From: Acholeplasma sp. CAG:878 | GTDB taxonomy: Bacteria; Bacillota_I; Bacilli_A; RF39; UBA660 | Assembly (NCBI GenBank): GCA_000432255.1 | Contig: HF989927.1 | Coordinates: 1-41,781, forward strand | Length of the DNA: 41,781 nt | Direction: 5' to 3' | Part shown: piece by piece, positions 1-7,614 of the stretch | Layout: every line of letters begins with the position of its first letter | How positions within the stretch are numbered: the stretch's first letter is position 1 | The notes under the pieces: generated by a model | The model's input: only the letters and a program-made list of their open reading frames with translations | What the model was told of the DNA's origin: nothing | The model's database searches: none | Translations under genes and position numbers: made by a program

Positions 1-279
1 GCTTTGACTAATATTAAAGGGTTATTTGGTATGAATAAAGAAGCATTTATTAATGATTATACACTTCATTATTTAAAGAGTTATTTACCAATATTAATTA
101 TCGCTTTACTTGGAGCTACTCCTTTTATTAAAATATTAATAGATAAATTAAGAAAAAATAAATATTTAAATAACATAATTAATATTTTAGAACCAATTTT
201 AATAGTTGTGATATTATTTGTTGTTACTTCTTATTTGATAGATAATTCATATAATCCATTTTTATATTTTAGATTTTAA
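1..279 (+). CDS. MBOAT-family O-acyltransferase, C-terminal end (partial)
   Basis: The reading frame is open from the first base, so only the last 92 residues of a larger membrane protein are present. Two hydrophobic segments are visible (LPILIIALLGATPF and ILIVVILFVVTSYLI), and the protein ends in NPFLYFRF, the typical C-terminus of AlgI/DltB-like MBOAT acyltransferases. Members of this family move acetyl groups across the membrane to surface polysaccharide. The next gene is a DHHW/AlgX-like protein 11 bp downstream with a strong AAGGAGG between them, which is the usual partner arrangement for polysaccharide O-acetylation. The catalytic His lies upstream of the window. Confidence 0.75.
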   Translation, partial: ALTNIKGLFGMNKEAFINDYTLHYLKSYLPILIIALLGATPFIKILIDKLRKNKYLNNIINILEPILIVVILFVVTSYLIDNSYNPFLYFRF

Positions 280-295
280 GGAGGTTATACATGAA

Positions 296-725
296 CGATA
301 AAATTAAAGATATAGTTGTAACTTTAGTATTTCTTTTTACTATAATTTCATTATTTTTGATTAATGCTATAAAAAAAGATACTGATATTTCTATAGCAGA
401 GAGAAGAAAACTTGCTACTATGCCAGAATTAACTACTAAAAGCTTATTTGATGGTACTTATTTTAAGAAATTTGATTCCTATGTTACAGATCAGTTTATC
501 AAAAGAGATGCGATAAAATTAAAGATATAGTTGTAACTATAGTATTTCTTATTACTATAATTTCATTATTTTTGATTAATATTATAAAAAAAGATACTGA
601 CATTTCCATAGCAGAAAGAAGAAAACTCGCTACTATGCCAGAATTAACTACTAAAAGTTTGTTTGATGGTACATATTTTAAGAAATTTGATTCCTATGTT
701 ACGGATCAGTTTATTGAAAGAGATA
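296..725 (+). repeat. imperfect tandem duplication, 215-bp unit
   Basis: Bases 296-510 and 511-725 align over their length with about 15 mismatches and no gaps. The unit length is 215 bp, which shifts the reading frame and produces the stop at 528-530. Most differences are in third codon positions. Confidence 0.85.
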
Positions 726-1114
726 CTTTTAGAAAAATTAAAATAGATATAGAATTATCTACTAAAGGTGAATATAATAATTTATATATGTATGATGATT
801 ATATTGTTGAAGAAATATTTCCTTTAAATACTAATTCTATTAATAATTTAACAAATAAGATTAATTATATAAAAAATACATATTTAAGTAATAATAGTAA
901 CATTTATTATACTATTATACCTGATAAAAATTATTTTGTTAATAAAGGTAATTTAAAACTTGATTATAATAAATTACAAGATATAATGAAAAGTAATTTA
1001 ACAAATCTTAATTATATAAATATATTTGATAAATTAACACTTAATAATTATTATAAAACTGATACTCATTGGAAACAAGAAGATTTATTTAATGTTGCAA
1101 ATACTATTGCTAAA

Positions 1115-1496
1115 CAAATGAATTTTGATATAACTAATAACAATGTTATAAATACTGTTACTACTTTTAAAGGGAGTTATGCTGGTAGACTATCAGTAAC
1201 TAAAGATATTGATACTATAAAAACTATATCTAACCCATCTACTCTTAATAGTAGTGTATATAATTATGAAACTAAAAAATATACAAAAATATATGATTAT
1301 GACATCAAATGAACTTTGCTTTAACTAATAATAATGTTATAAATACTGTTACTACTTTTAAGGGTAGTTATGCTGGTAGATTATCAGTAACTAAAGACAT
1401 TGATACTATAAAAACTATATCTAATACCTCTACCCTTAATAGTAGTGTGTATAATTATGAAACTAAAAAATATACAAAAATATATGATTATGACAA
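1115..1496 (+). repeat. imperfect tandem duplication, 191-bp unit
   Basis: Bases 1115-1305 and 1306-1496 align with roughly 13 mismatches. The 191-bp offset again breaks the frame, giving the stop at 1310-1312. The second copy continues into the intact C-terminal part of the gene. Confidence 0.85.
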
Positions 1497-1854
1497 ACTA
1501 AAATCATTAGATAAATATGATATATATTTATCAGGAGCATCTTCTATTATAGATATTATTAATCCTACTTCAAATAGTAATAAGGAATTAATTGTTTTTC
1601 GCGATTCTTACGGTAGTAGCTTAATTCCTTTATTAATAGATGGTTATAAGAAGATTACTGTTATTGACATTAGATATGTTTCTTCAAGAATTTTGAATAA
1701 TTATATAAAATTTAATAATCAAGATGTTCTTTTTATGTATAGTATATTAACTATAAATAATAGTTTTTCAATGAGATAAGGAATCTATTTAATTAGATTT
1801 CTTTTTCATTTATTAAAAAAAAGTTGTAATCCGAGCTTTATAATCACTTTTTTC

Positions 1855-2385
1855 TTATTTCAAATTTTGATTTATATATTTCATAAGGACTTTTGTTATC
1901 TCTTCTGCTGGCTCTTTGCAATCATTATTTAACCATTCTAATATAACATGGTATCCACCCTCAAGAATATAAGTTTTCTTATATTTTGTTTCAGTTTTAC
2001 TAGACATTTTGCTATTTAATATTTCGGTAATAATAGGCAAATTTAACAATTTTTTTGGAAATGTTGAATCAATATTTGCATTAAATATAACTTTATACAT
2101 CTTTTTGTTATCATTTAAATAATTAAGAATATTATTTAATCCTTTTATATTATCAGCATCTTTACATTTTTCTTCTATTTGAATAAGTAAATCATTTTCC
2201 ATTTCTGCTAATAAATCATATTGTGATTCATAATATTTATAAAATGTACTTCTATTAATATCAGCAGTTTCACATAATTCTCTAACATAAATCTTTTGAA
2301 TATTTTTCTTTTCTAACATTTCAATAAATGTATCTTTAATAATTTTTTTAGTCATTGAAACACGACGATTATCTTTGATATTCAT
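1855..2385 (-). CDS. TetR/AcrR-family transcriptional regulator
   Basis: 176 residues. The N-terminal 60 residues are a TetR helix-turn-helix: TKKIIKDTFIEML, then VRELCETADINRSTFYKYY, the recognition helix region. The C-terminal part (after about residue 75) resembles the short C-terminal domain of DhaS-like TetR proteins. It is divergent from an MMPL exporter, with a perfect 14-bp inverted repeat between the two genes, so it probably represses itself and the exporter. The ligand is not predictable. The start is ATG at 2385 with AAAGGAGC upstream. Confidence 0.85.
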   Translation of the reverse strand: MNIKDNRRVSMTKKIIKDTFIEMLEKKNIQKIYVRELCETADINRSTFYKYYESQYDLLAEMENDLLIQIEEKCKDADNIKGLNNILNYLNDNKKMYKVIFNANIDSTFPKKLLNLPIITEILNSKMSSKTETKYKKTYILEGGYHVILEWLNNDCKEPAEEITKVLMKYINQNLK

Positions 2386-2405
2386 AAATAACTTGCTCCT
2401 TTCAT

Positions 2406-2446
2406 TTATTAAATAAACAAATATTATTTTAATGTTTATTTAATAA
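2406..2446. promoter_or_regulatory. candidate operator, 14-bp perfect inverted repeat
   Basis: TTATTAAATAAACA at 2406-2419 and its exact reverse complement TGTTTATTTAATAA at 2433-2446 are separated by 13 bp. The element lies between the divergent TetR gene and the exporter, where both promoters must be. It is a likely site for the TetR protein, although TetR sites usually have closer half-sites. Confidence 0.55.
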
Positions 2447-2535
2447 CAAGTTTTTATAAACTGATGGCTGTAAAATCAACATATGTATATTATAATATAA
2501 ATAGACATTTAAGTCAAAGAAGGGAGAAATTATTA

Positions 2536-4701
2536 ATGAAAAAAATAATAGATTTCATAACAGAAAAAAGAAATTATATTTTAGTATTTATGTTACTTGT
2601 TACTTGCGTGAGTATATTTGTTATGGGTAAAGTAAATATAAATCAAGATATGACTAAATATTTACCATCTAATTCTTCAATGAAAAAAGGCATTGATATT
2701 TTAGAAAAAGAACTACCAGATGTTAAAAATATGAGTACTATTTGGGTAATGGTAGATGATTTAGATAATAATAAAAAGTTAGATATTTATAATAAATTAA
2801 AAGAAATAAAAAATATTTATACAATCAGTTACGATAATGAAAGTGATACATATAACAAAGACAACCATACTTTATATGTGTTAAATAGTAAATATAATTC
2901 TAATTCTGATGAAATTAAAGATATTAAAAAAGAACTTGATAATCTAAAAGAAGAATATAAACTCGTATATGAATTAGATAGTGATATTACTAATGTTCCT
3001 ATTTCAATTATTATATTTGCTTTTTCAATACTACTAATAATATTACTTATTATGTGTTCTTCATGGATAGAACCAATATTATTTATAATAACAATAGGAA
3101 TTGCAATTATTATCAATTTAGGAACCAATTATTTGCTTGATGAGGTGTCATATACGACTTATTCTATCGCAGCTATTTTGCAACTTGTTCTAACAATGGA
3201 TTATTCAATAATGTTACTTAATCGCTATCGTGAAGAGAAAGAAAATAATAAAAATAATTTAACTTCAATGAAAGAAGCAATAAAAAAATCATTCCCATCC
3301 ATTATGGGTAGTTCATTTACTACCATAGTAGGACTTTTAGCCCTTTTATTTATGAGTTTTAAAATAGGAACTGATTTAGGAATAGTTTTATCTAAAGGAG
3401 TATTAATTAGTTTAATATGTATCTTTACAGTATTACCATCACTTATACTTTTATTTGATAAATTAATATATAAAACACATAAGAAATATCCACATATAAA
3501 TATGGAAAAAATCGCCTTATTTAGTCAAAAATACAAATATATAATATCATTAACTTTTATAATACTATTTGCTATTTTATATTTTATTAGAGGAACAAAT
3601 ATAGTTACTTTTGACACACCGAAAGATAATACTATCAGTAAGTTTTTCAAAAAAGATAATAATATAGTACTTTTATATGAAAATAAAAATGAAGATAATA
3701 TTGATGAAATTATAAATTATCTAACTACTGATGATAAGGTTAAAACTATAAATACTTATAAAACGACAGTAGGAAAGAAATATAATACTGATGAATTAGA
3801 TTACTTTTTAAAAATGCAAAATATTGATATTAATAAAGAAATAATCGTTAGTATTTATAAAACTATCTATCAAGATAAATACAATAATGACTCTAAATTA
3901 ACTATTGAAGAACTTATTAATTTTATAATCCAAAATCAAATTAACTTTAAAAATATGATTGATGATGACATGCTTCTAGAAATAAATAATGCTAATAATA
4001 TGATAAAAGAGGCTAAAAAAATGTTTGTTGGAGAAACCTATTCTATTATTAATATAAGTACATCATATAAAGAAGAATCAAAGGATACATTTACTTTTAT
4101 TGATAAATTAGATAAAGAATGTAAGAATAAATTAAATGGAAAATATTATTTTATAGGAAATTCTATTATGAACTATGAAATGAGTAATAACTTTAATTAT
4201 GAAATGAATAAACTTACAATTATTACAATAGTTTTAATATTTCTAGTAGTTTTATTTACCTTTAAATCACTAATTATTCCATTTATATTAGTATTACTAA
4301 TTCAGTGTGCGGTCTATATATTAATGGGTGTTATTAATATATTAGATATGAAAGTATATTATTTATCTTTACTAATAGTACAAAGTATCTTAATGGGAGC
4401 CACTATTGATTATGCAATATTATTTACAAACTATTATAGAGAGCTAAGAAAAGAAAACAGTATAAGAATATCTTTAAAAGAAACATATAATAAATCAATT
4501 CATACAATTTTTACATCGTCATTGATAATGATTATTATAACAGGTGTATTAGGGTTTGTCTTTAAAGATCCTGCTATAGGAGAAATATGCCATATAATAG
4601 CAATCGGAGTAACTATTGCAGTATTATTAATATTATTTGTCTTACCAAGTATTATTGTTTTATTTGATAAAAAGATAGTTAAAAATAAGTTCAAATCATA
4701 A
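2536..4701 (+). CDS. MMPL/RND-family membrane transporter
   Basis: 721 residues from the ATG at 2536, chosen because GGGAG lies 9 bp upstream; an in-frame ATG at 2464 has no ribosome site. The architecture is the duplicated RND/MMPL plan: one N-terminal helix, an extracytoplasmic domain, five or six helices with LTMDYSIMLLNRYREE, then a second helix, a larger external domain, and helices with MGATIDYAILFTNYYRE. The paired Asp-Tyr motifs are those of the MMPL proton relay region. MMPL proteins export lipids or hydrophobic drugs using the proton gradient. Control by the divergent TetR regulator fits an inducible efflux pump. Substrate unknown. Confidence 0.85.
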   Translation: MKKIIDFITEKRNYILVFMLLVTCVSIFVMGKVNINQDMTKYLPSNSSMKKGIDILEKELPDVKNMSTIWVMVDDLDNNKKLDIYNKLKEIKNIYTISYDNESDTYNKDNHTLYVLNSKYNSNSDEIKDIKKELDNLKEEYKLVYELDSDITNVPISIIIFAFSILLIILLIMCSSWIEPILFIITIGIAIIINLGTNYLLDEVSYTTYSIAAILQLVLTMDYSIMLLNRYREEKENNKNNLTSMKEAIKKSFPSIMGSSFTTIVGLLALLFMSFKIGTDLGIVLSKGVLISLICIFTVLPSLILLFDKLIYKTHKKYPHINMEKIALFSQKYKYIISLTFIILFAILYFIRGTNIVTFDTPKDNTISKFFKKDNNIVLLYENKNEDNIDEIINYLTTDDKVKTINTYKTTVGKKYNTDELDYFLKMQNIDINKEIIVSIYKTIYQDKYNNDSKLTIEELINFIIQNQINFKNMIDDDMLLEINNANNMIKEAKKMFVGETYSIINISTSYKEESKDTFTFIDKLDKECKNKLNGKYYFIGNSIMNYEMSNNFNYEMNKLTIITIVLIFLVVLFTFKSLIIPFILVLLIQCAVYILMGVINILDMKVYYLSLLIVQSILMGATIDYAILFTNYYRELRKENSIRISLKETYNKSIHTIFTSSLIMIIITGVLGFVFKDPAIGEICHIIAIGVTIAVLLILFVLPSIIVLFDKKIVKNKFKS

Positions 4702-4713
4702 AATTATATATAT

Positions 4714-4743
4714 AAAAAAGTTTGCTTTTTTGCAAACTTTTTT
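4714..4743. terminator. bidirectional Rho-independent terminator
   Basis: The 12-bp stem AAAAAAGTTTGC / GCAAACTTTTTT with a T6 loop lies between the convergent exporter and rubrerythrin genes. It has a U-tract in either direction. Confidence 0.85.
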
Positions 4744-4755
4744 GCTAACATAAAA

Positions 4756-5298
4756 TTAATAATTATTTGCTTTTCTTTCAAAGAATGATTTAGCATGAGA
4801 ACAAACGGGGCAAACTTCTGGGGCTTTTTTACCAATAACAATATGACCACAGTTGCGACATATCCAAATAGTATCACCTTCACTAGAGAATACTAAGTCA
4901 TTATTAATGTTTTCAATTAATTTTTTGTATCTTTCTTCATGTTCTTTTTCAATTTTGGCAACACCTTCAAAAAGATTAGCAATTCTTGTAAATCCCTCTT
5001 CTCTTGCTTCCTTAGCCATTCTTTCATACATATCTGTCCATTCATAGTTTTCACCATTAGCAGCATCATTAAGATTTTCTAATGTACTAGGAACTTCCCC
5101 ACCATGAAGTTCTTTAAACCATAATTTTGCATGTTCTTTTTCGTTATTAGCAGTTTCTTCAAAAATTGCAGCAATTTGTTCAAAACCGTCTTTTCTTGCT
5201 TTAGAAGCATAATAAGTATATTTATTTCTTGCCTGTGATTCACCAGCAAAAGCTTCCATTAAATTTTTTTCCGTTTTTGTTCCTTTTAGATTTTCCAT
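4756..5298 (-). CDS. rbr: rubrerythrin
   Basis: 180 residues, typical length. Rubrerythrin reduces hydrogen peroxide in anaerobes with electrons from rubredoxin or NADH. The ferritin-like di-iron domain shows E20, E53-x-x-H56, E97 and E117-x-x-H120. The C-terminal rubredoxin-like domain has C147-x-x-C150 and C163-x-x-C166, which bind the single iron. It starts 2 bp after the perR stop and its ribosome site lies inside perR, so the two are translated from one message. Regulation by PerR is likely, with a Per-box-like site upstream of perR. Confidence 0.97.
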   Translation of the reverse strand: MENLKGTKTEKNLMEAFAGESQARNKYTYYASKARKDGFEQIAAIFEETANNEKEHAKLWFKELHGGEVPSTLENLNDAANGENYEWTDMYERMAKEAREEGFTRIANLFEGVAKIEKEHEERYKKLIENINNDLVFSSEGDTIWICRNCGHIVIGKKAPEVCPVCSHAKSFFERKANNY

Positions 5299-5300
5299 CT

Positions 5301-5672
5301 TTACTTTCCTTTCTTACATTCATTACAATAACCAGAGTAGGTAATATCATAATTTACTATTTCAAAATCATCTGGAATATTTTTATAATCAATATTAGAT
5401 GTTTCATGTATATCAAATATTTTATTACATTTTAAACAAATAAAGTGGTTATGTTTAATATGCAATTTGTCATAATGATCTTTCCCATCAAAAGTTTTAA
5501 TTTTTCTTATTTTTTGAAGTTCTACTAGAATATTTAAATTTCTATATACTGTTCCTAAACTAATATTTAAAATACTTTTTCTAGCGATTTCATATACTTC
5601 TTCAGCAGTTAAATGTTCACATGAATTATTAATAATATCCAGTATTAAATTTCTTTGTGTAGTATTTCTCAC
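5301..5672 (-). CDS. perR: Fur-family peroxide-sensing repressor (PerR-like)
   Basis: 123 residues from a GTG at 5672, chosen because AAGGAGG lies 5 bp upstream; the longer frame adds 20 hydrophobic residues outside the family. It has the winged helix (LGTVYRNLNIL) and the C-terminal metal domain. The structural zinc site is C79-x-x-C82 and C116-x-x-C119. Candidate regulatory-metal ligands match PerR: H20, D68, H74, H76 and D87, with Asp where PerR has it. PerR is inactivated when iron-catalysed oxidation hits its His ligands. Co-transcription with rubrerythrin supports PerR over Fur or Zur. Confidence 0.88.
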   Translation of the reverse strand: MRNTTQRNLILDIINNSCEHLTAEEVYEIARKSILNISLGTVYRNLNILVELQKIRKIKTFDGKDHYDKLHIKHNHFICLKCNKIFDIHETSNIDYKNIPDDFEIVNYDITYSGYCNECKKGK

Positions 5673-5686
5673 AATTACCTCCTTAA

Positions 5687-5701
5687 TAGTAATGATTATT
5701 A
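5687..5701 (-). promoter_or_regulatory. candidate Per box upstream of perR-rbr
   Basis: Read on the minus strand the site is TAATAATCATTACTA, matching 11 of 14 defined positions of the 7-1-7 Per box TTATAATnATTATAA. It lies just upstream of the perR ribosome site, where a repressor would block transcription. Confidence 0.55.
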
Positions 5702-5760
5702 ATAATATATCATAAAAATTTATTGATATCAAGAGATTTTATGTAAATAAATAATAATTT

Positions 5761-5812
5761 TCTACTGAAAATGGAAAAAATGGTAAAATAGTACCAAGAG
5801 GATAGAATGGCT
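5761..5812 (+). promoter_or_regulatory. island promoter-leader module, copy 1
   Basis: It starts TCTACTGAAAATGG, then GGAAAAAATGG, a possible -10 TAAAAT at 5783-5788, and CCAAGAGGATAGAATGG. The same order of elements with similar sequence recurs at 11676-11730. The region where a -35 box belongs holds the palindrome-like CTGAAAATGG instead of TTGACA. It is followed by a short frame (ATG at 5808) that stops after 11 codons and by a GGAG...CTCC hairpin. Confidence 0.45.
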
Positions 5813-5918
5813 ATATTGGCTAGCTGCAATAGGGAGATTTAAGATAAACCTCCTTTACCATTGTAGTTTATACTATTCTCTTTTTTATCATTTTGTAACT
5901 TAGATGTAACACTAGTAA

Positions 5919-6044
5919 TATATAATTATTGTTAAAGTTGATAAAAATAACACTCACACCTGGATAAAAATAAAAGATTTTATAAAAAAAACTCTAGTAG
6001 TGATAGTAATATCTTTAGCAAAAGCAATAATAAAAAAAGGATAA
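5919..6044 (+). other. possible small membrane peptide frame without a clear start
   Basis: An open frame of 41 codons ends KKTLVVIVISLAKAIIKKG. It has a hydrophobic centre and basic ends, like a small toxin or holin-like peptide. No ATG, GTG or TTG and no ribosome site is present, so it may be a remnant. Confidence 0.2.
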
Positions 6045-6304
6045 TAGAAGAGTTATTGTGAAGGAGAAGGAACTACTTTTAGTATTAAGTATTTTAAATA
6101 GTTTAATTACTTTATAGTTTATGCTTCCTTTTTTGTAAAATAAAATAAGGCATTGTTGCCTCATTTTCAGAAAGAAGTGTGTAGAATAAATGAAAAAAAA
6201 GTGGGATGCAGAGGAAAATAGGTTGGGATTTAGTTGATATATCCATCTTTATAACTTAATTGCCCGTATTTTCTCTACAATAAATTATATCGCAACATTT
6301 ACTT

Positions 6305-6319
6305 AAATCGGTAGAAAAT
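6305..6319. promoter_or_regulatory. operator-like 15-mer, copy 1
   Basis: AAATCGGTAGAAAAT, identical to 6734-6748. It lies downstream of the XRE regulator gene. Its reverse complement resembles the TCTACCGAAAGCGG and TCTACTGAAAATGG elements of the two island promoter modules. Confidence 0.45.
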
Positions 6320-6334
6320 GTTTAAAAAAACTAT

Positions 6335-6361
6335 GTAAAAAGAAAACAACCATTTTGGTTG
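6335..6361 (-). terminator. terminator of the XRE regulator gene
   Basis: On the minus strand CAACC, loop AAAAT, GGTTG is followed by TTTTCTTTTT. It lies 13 bp past the regulator stop codon. Confidence 0.7.
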
Positions 6362-6373
6362 CGATATAAATAC

Positions 6374-6613
6374 TTATTTCGTAAAATTCATTTGATTAAA
6401 TATATCAGTATCATAAAACTCTGCCATAGTTATGCCAAAAACCTTACACATTTTATATATGTTTCTGGAGCTAGGATTTTCTACTTTATCATTTAGTAAC
6501 GCAAATAGTGTTGCTACCGGTACAGTGGAAAGTTCTGATAACTTATTTGGAGTAATATGGTTCTTTTCACATAGTTCAAGTATTCTATTGATTATTGCCT
6601 GTGTAAAAGACAT
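6374..6613 (-). CDS. small XRE-family helix-turn-helix regulator
   Basis: 79 residues, essentially one Cro/C1-type DNA-binding domain: ILELCEKNHITPNKLSELS, then the recognition helix VPVATLFALLNDKVENPSS and NIYKMCKVFGITMAEFYD. The start is ATG with AAAGGAGG upstream, and a TATAAT -10 lies at 6640-6645 on the minus strand. The gene sits between two identical 15-bp operator-like sites and divergent from a strong promoter at 6762-6789. It is therefore likely the local controller of the island, as a phage or ICE repressor would be. Confidence 0.85.
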   Translation of the reverse strand: MSFTQAIINRILELCEKNHITPNKLSELSTVPVATLFALLNDKVENPSSRNIYKMCKVFGITMAEFYDTDIFNQMNFTK

Positions 6614-6733
6614 ATTATGGCCTCCTTTGCCTATATGTAATTATATCAAAAAATTTATAAAAATATCTCTTGATTTCAATAAATTTTTCTGAAAACGAGA
6701 AAAGTATTTAAATTATTAATATAAATTTTGCCG

Positions 6734-6748
6734 AAATCGGTAGAAAAT
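6734..6748. promoter_or_regulatory. operator-like 15-mer, copy 2
   Basis: AAATCGGTAGAAAAT, within the palindrome-like CCGAAATCGG. It lies 14 bp upstream of the -35 box of the plus-strand promoter and upstream of the XRE gene on the other strand, a position suited to control both. A further palindrome AACCGGTT is at 6756-6763. Confidence 0.5.
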
Positions 6749-6761
6749 CTATTGAAACCGG

Positions 6762-6789
6762 TTGGCATTTTCGATAAAAAAAGTATAAT
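6762..6789 (+). promoter_or_regulatory. sigma-A promoter reading into the remnant region
   Basis: TTGGCA at 6762-6767, a 16-bp spacer, and TATAAT at 6784-6789. It is divergent from the XRE gene and would transcribe the receiver-domain remnant. Confidence 0.6.
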
Positions 6790-6884
6790 ATTTCTTGTAT
6801 CAAATCTTATATTTTTCGTTTTTGAGCAACCGTTTATTTAAAAATTTAACTTTTGATACAAAATGTGGTGATTATTATGAGTAA

Positions 6885-7165
6885 ATGGCAATTATATCAA
6901 ATTTTGTCTTAGAAAGTATTGGTTATAAAACAACTATTGTTCCTAGTTGTTAAATATTAATTCAAGAGTTTATGGATAATCTAAATAAATATAATGTAAT
7001 TATTACAAATAATACTTATTCAAATAATGGTAGCGGAGAAGAAGAATTAAAAGTAGTAAAAAAAATAAGAAAAGATATAAAAGTCATTGTATTAACAGCT
7101 GAAAGAAACAAATTAAATATTTTATAAATGTAATTGATTTGGATGGATATTTAGAAAATCATTAA
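6885..7165 (+). pseudogene. response-regulator receiver-domain remnant
   Basis: From ATG 6885 the frame reads FVLESIGYKTTIVPSC, stops (TAA), and continues in frame with NKYNVIITNNTYSNNGSG and VVKKIRKDIKVIVLTAE. After about 7110 the similarity continues in another frame (YFINVIDLDGYLEN). This order matches a CheY-like receiver: the VII(T)N strand where the phospho-acceptor Asp would be, the IKVIVLTA strand with its Thr/Ala, and the DGYLEKP end. The Asp position is Asn (TNN), so phosphorylation is unlikely. One stop and one frameshift make this a pseudogene. It sits behind the promoter divergent from the XRE gene. Confidence 0.6.
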
Positions 7166-7324
7166 ATCAGAGAAAAGCTATTTTCGTACTTACAGTATTG
7201 ATTCCAAGATTAAAGTTTATCAAATGTATTACATATATAACAATAAAAATAGAAAAAAAGACAGTCTTTAATATAAATAATATTAAGAAAGATGTCATGA
7301 TTGATTAAAAAGAGGGTGGAAGGA

Positions 7325-7453
7325 ATGAAAAAACCAGAAATAATAGAAGCTTTAGCTACTAAAACAGGTTTAACAAAAACTGAATGTGAAAAAGTGTATA
7401 ATGCTACTTTTGAACTGTTTAAAGCTGAGTTAACAAAAAGTGAGAAGGTTTAA
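7325..7453 (+). pseudogene. truncated HU-like DNA-binding protein
   Basis: 42 codons behind GGAAGGA encode the N-terminal half of an HU protein: MKKPEIIEALATKTGLTKTE, then a second helix ending TKSEKV. A normal HU continues with the beta-arm (GFGTF...); here a TAA follows directly and no arm is found in any downstream frame. The full-length housekeeping HU of this organism is at 22457. The piece could be a remnant or a short dimerisation-only peptide. Confidence 0.6.
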
Positions 7454-7515
7454 GAAAAAAATTTTAAATTAAATATAGATGAACAAGCAGTTACATATTG
7501 ATTGCTTATTTTTAA

Positions 7516-7558
7516 TGTATTAATTAACTACACGTTATGCTTTCTTTATCATAAATTA
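7516..7558 (+). promoter_or_regulatory. sigma-K-like promoter of the collagen-like gene
   Basis: TGTATTAATTAA, 22 bp, then CATAAATTA. It matches the sigma-K pattern AC-N16-CATAnnnTA exactly: AC at 7532-7533 and CATAAATTA at 7550-7558. The same 43-bp layout with identical ends occurs before the WxL-like gene at 8789-8831. No TTGACA/TATAAT pair was seen here. Confidence 0.5.
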
Positions 7559-7614
7559 AAATATATAAAAAATTATATTTTATTGATTAATAATAAAAGA
7601 AAGGGGAGATATGC

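Larger units (their letters stand above)
291..1779 (+). pseudogene. DHHW/AlgX-like O-acetylation protein, disrupted by two tandem duplications
   Basis: One gene is spread over three frames (291-530, 511-1312, 1309-1779). It starts with ATG behind AAGGAGG and encodes an N-terminal membrane anchor (TLVFLFTIISLFLI). The middle piece carries KTDTHW, the signature Asp-x-His-Trp of DHHW/AlgJ/AlgX proteins. The end carries FRDSYGSS, the Ser-containing motif of the SGNH-like fold. These proteins act outside the membrane with an MBOAT partner to acetylate polysaccharide. Two segments are duplicated in tandem with unit offsets of 215 and 191 bp, neither a multiple of three, so the frame breaks at each. 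Removing one copy of each restores a continuous protein of roughly 360 residues. Either this is a genuine decaying gene or two strain alleles were stitched during assembly. Confidence 0.7.
6285..6369. repeat. 12-bp perfect inverted repeat around an operator-like site
   Basis: TTATATCGCAAC at 6285-6296 and GTTGCGATATAA at 6358-6369 are exact reverse complements 61 bp apart. They enclose the operator-like 15-mer at 6305-6319 and the terminator of the XRE gene. Confidence 0.6.
5718..6373. other. long intergenic region at the left edge of the accessory island
   Basis: No intact gene is seen in about 650 bp. It holds the shared promoter-leader module at 5761-5812, a possible peptide frame at 5919-6044, a short hairpin at 6148-6161 (AGGCA/TGCCT), an operator-like 15-mer at 6305-6319, a 12-bp inverted repeat at 6285-6296 and 6358-6369, and the terminator of the XRE gene. 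A 20-mer at 5718-5737 recurs inverted at 6665-6684 with one mismatch. Confidence 0.6.

Noticed and set aside
2829..3128. Minus-strand reading frame of 99 codons inside the MMPL gene
   Set aside because: Low-complexity Ile/Ser antisense of a well-supported gene, with no ribosome site.
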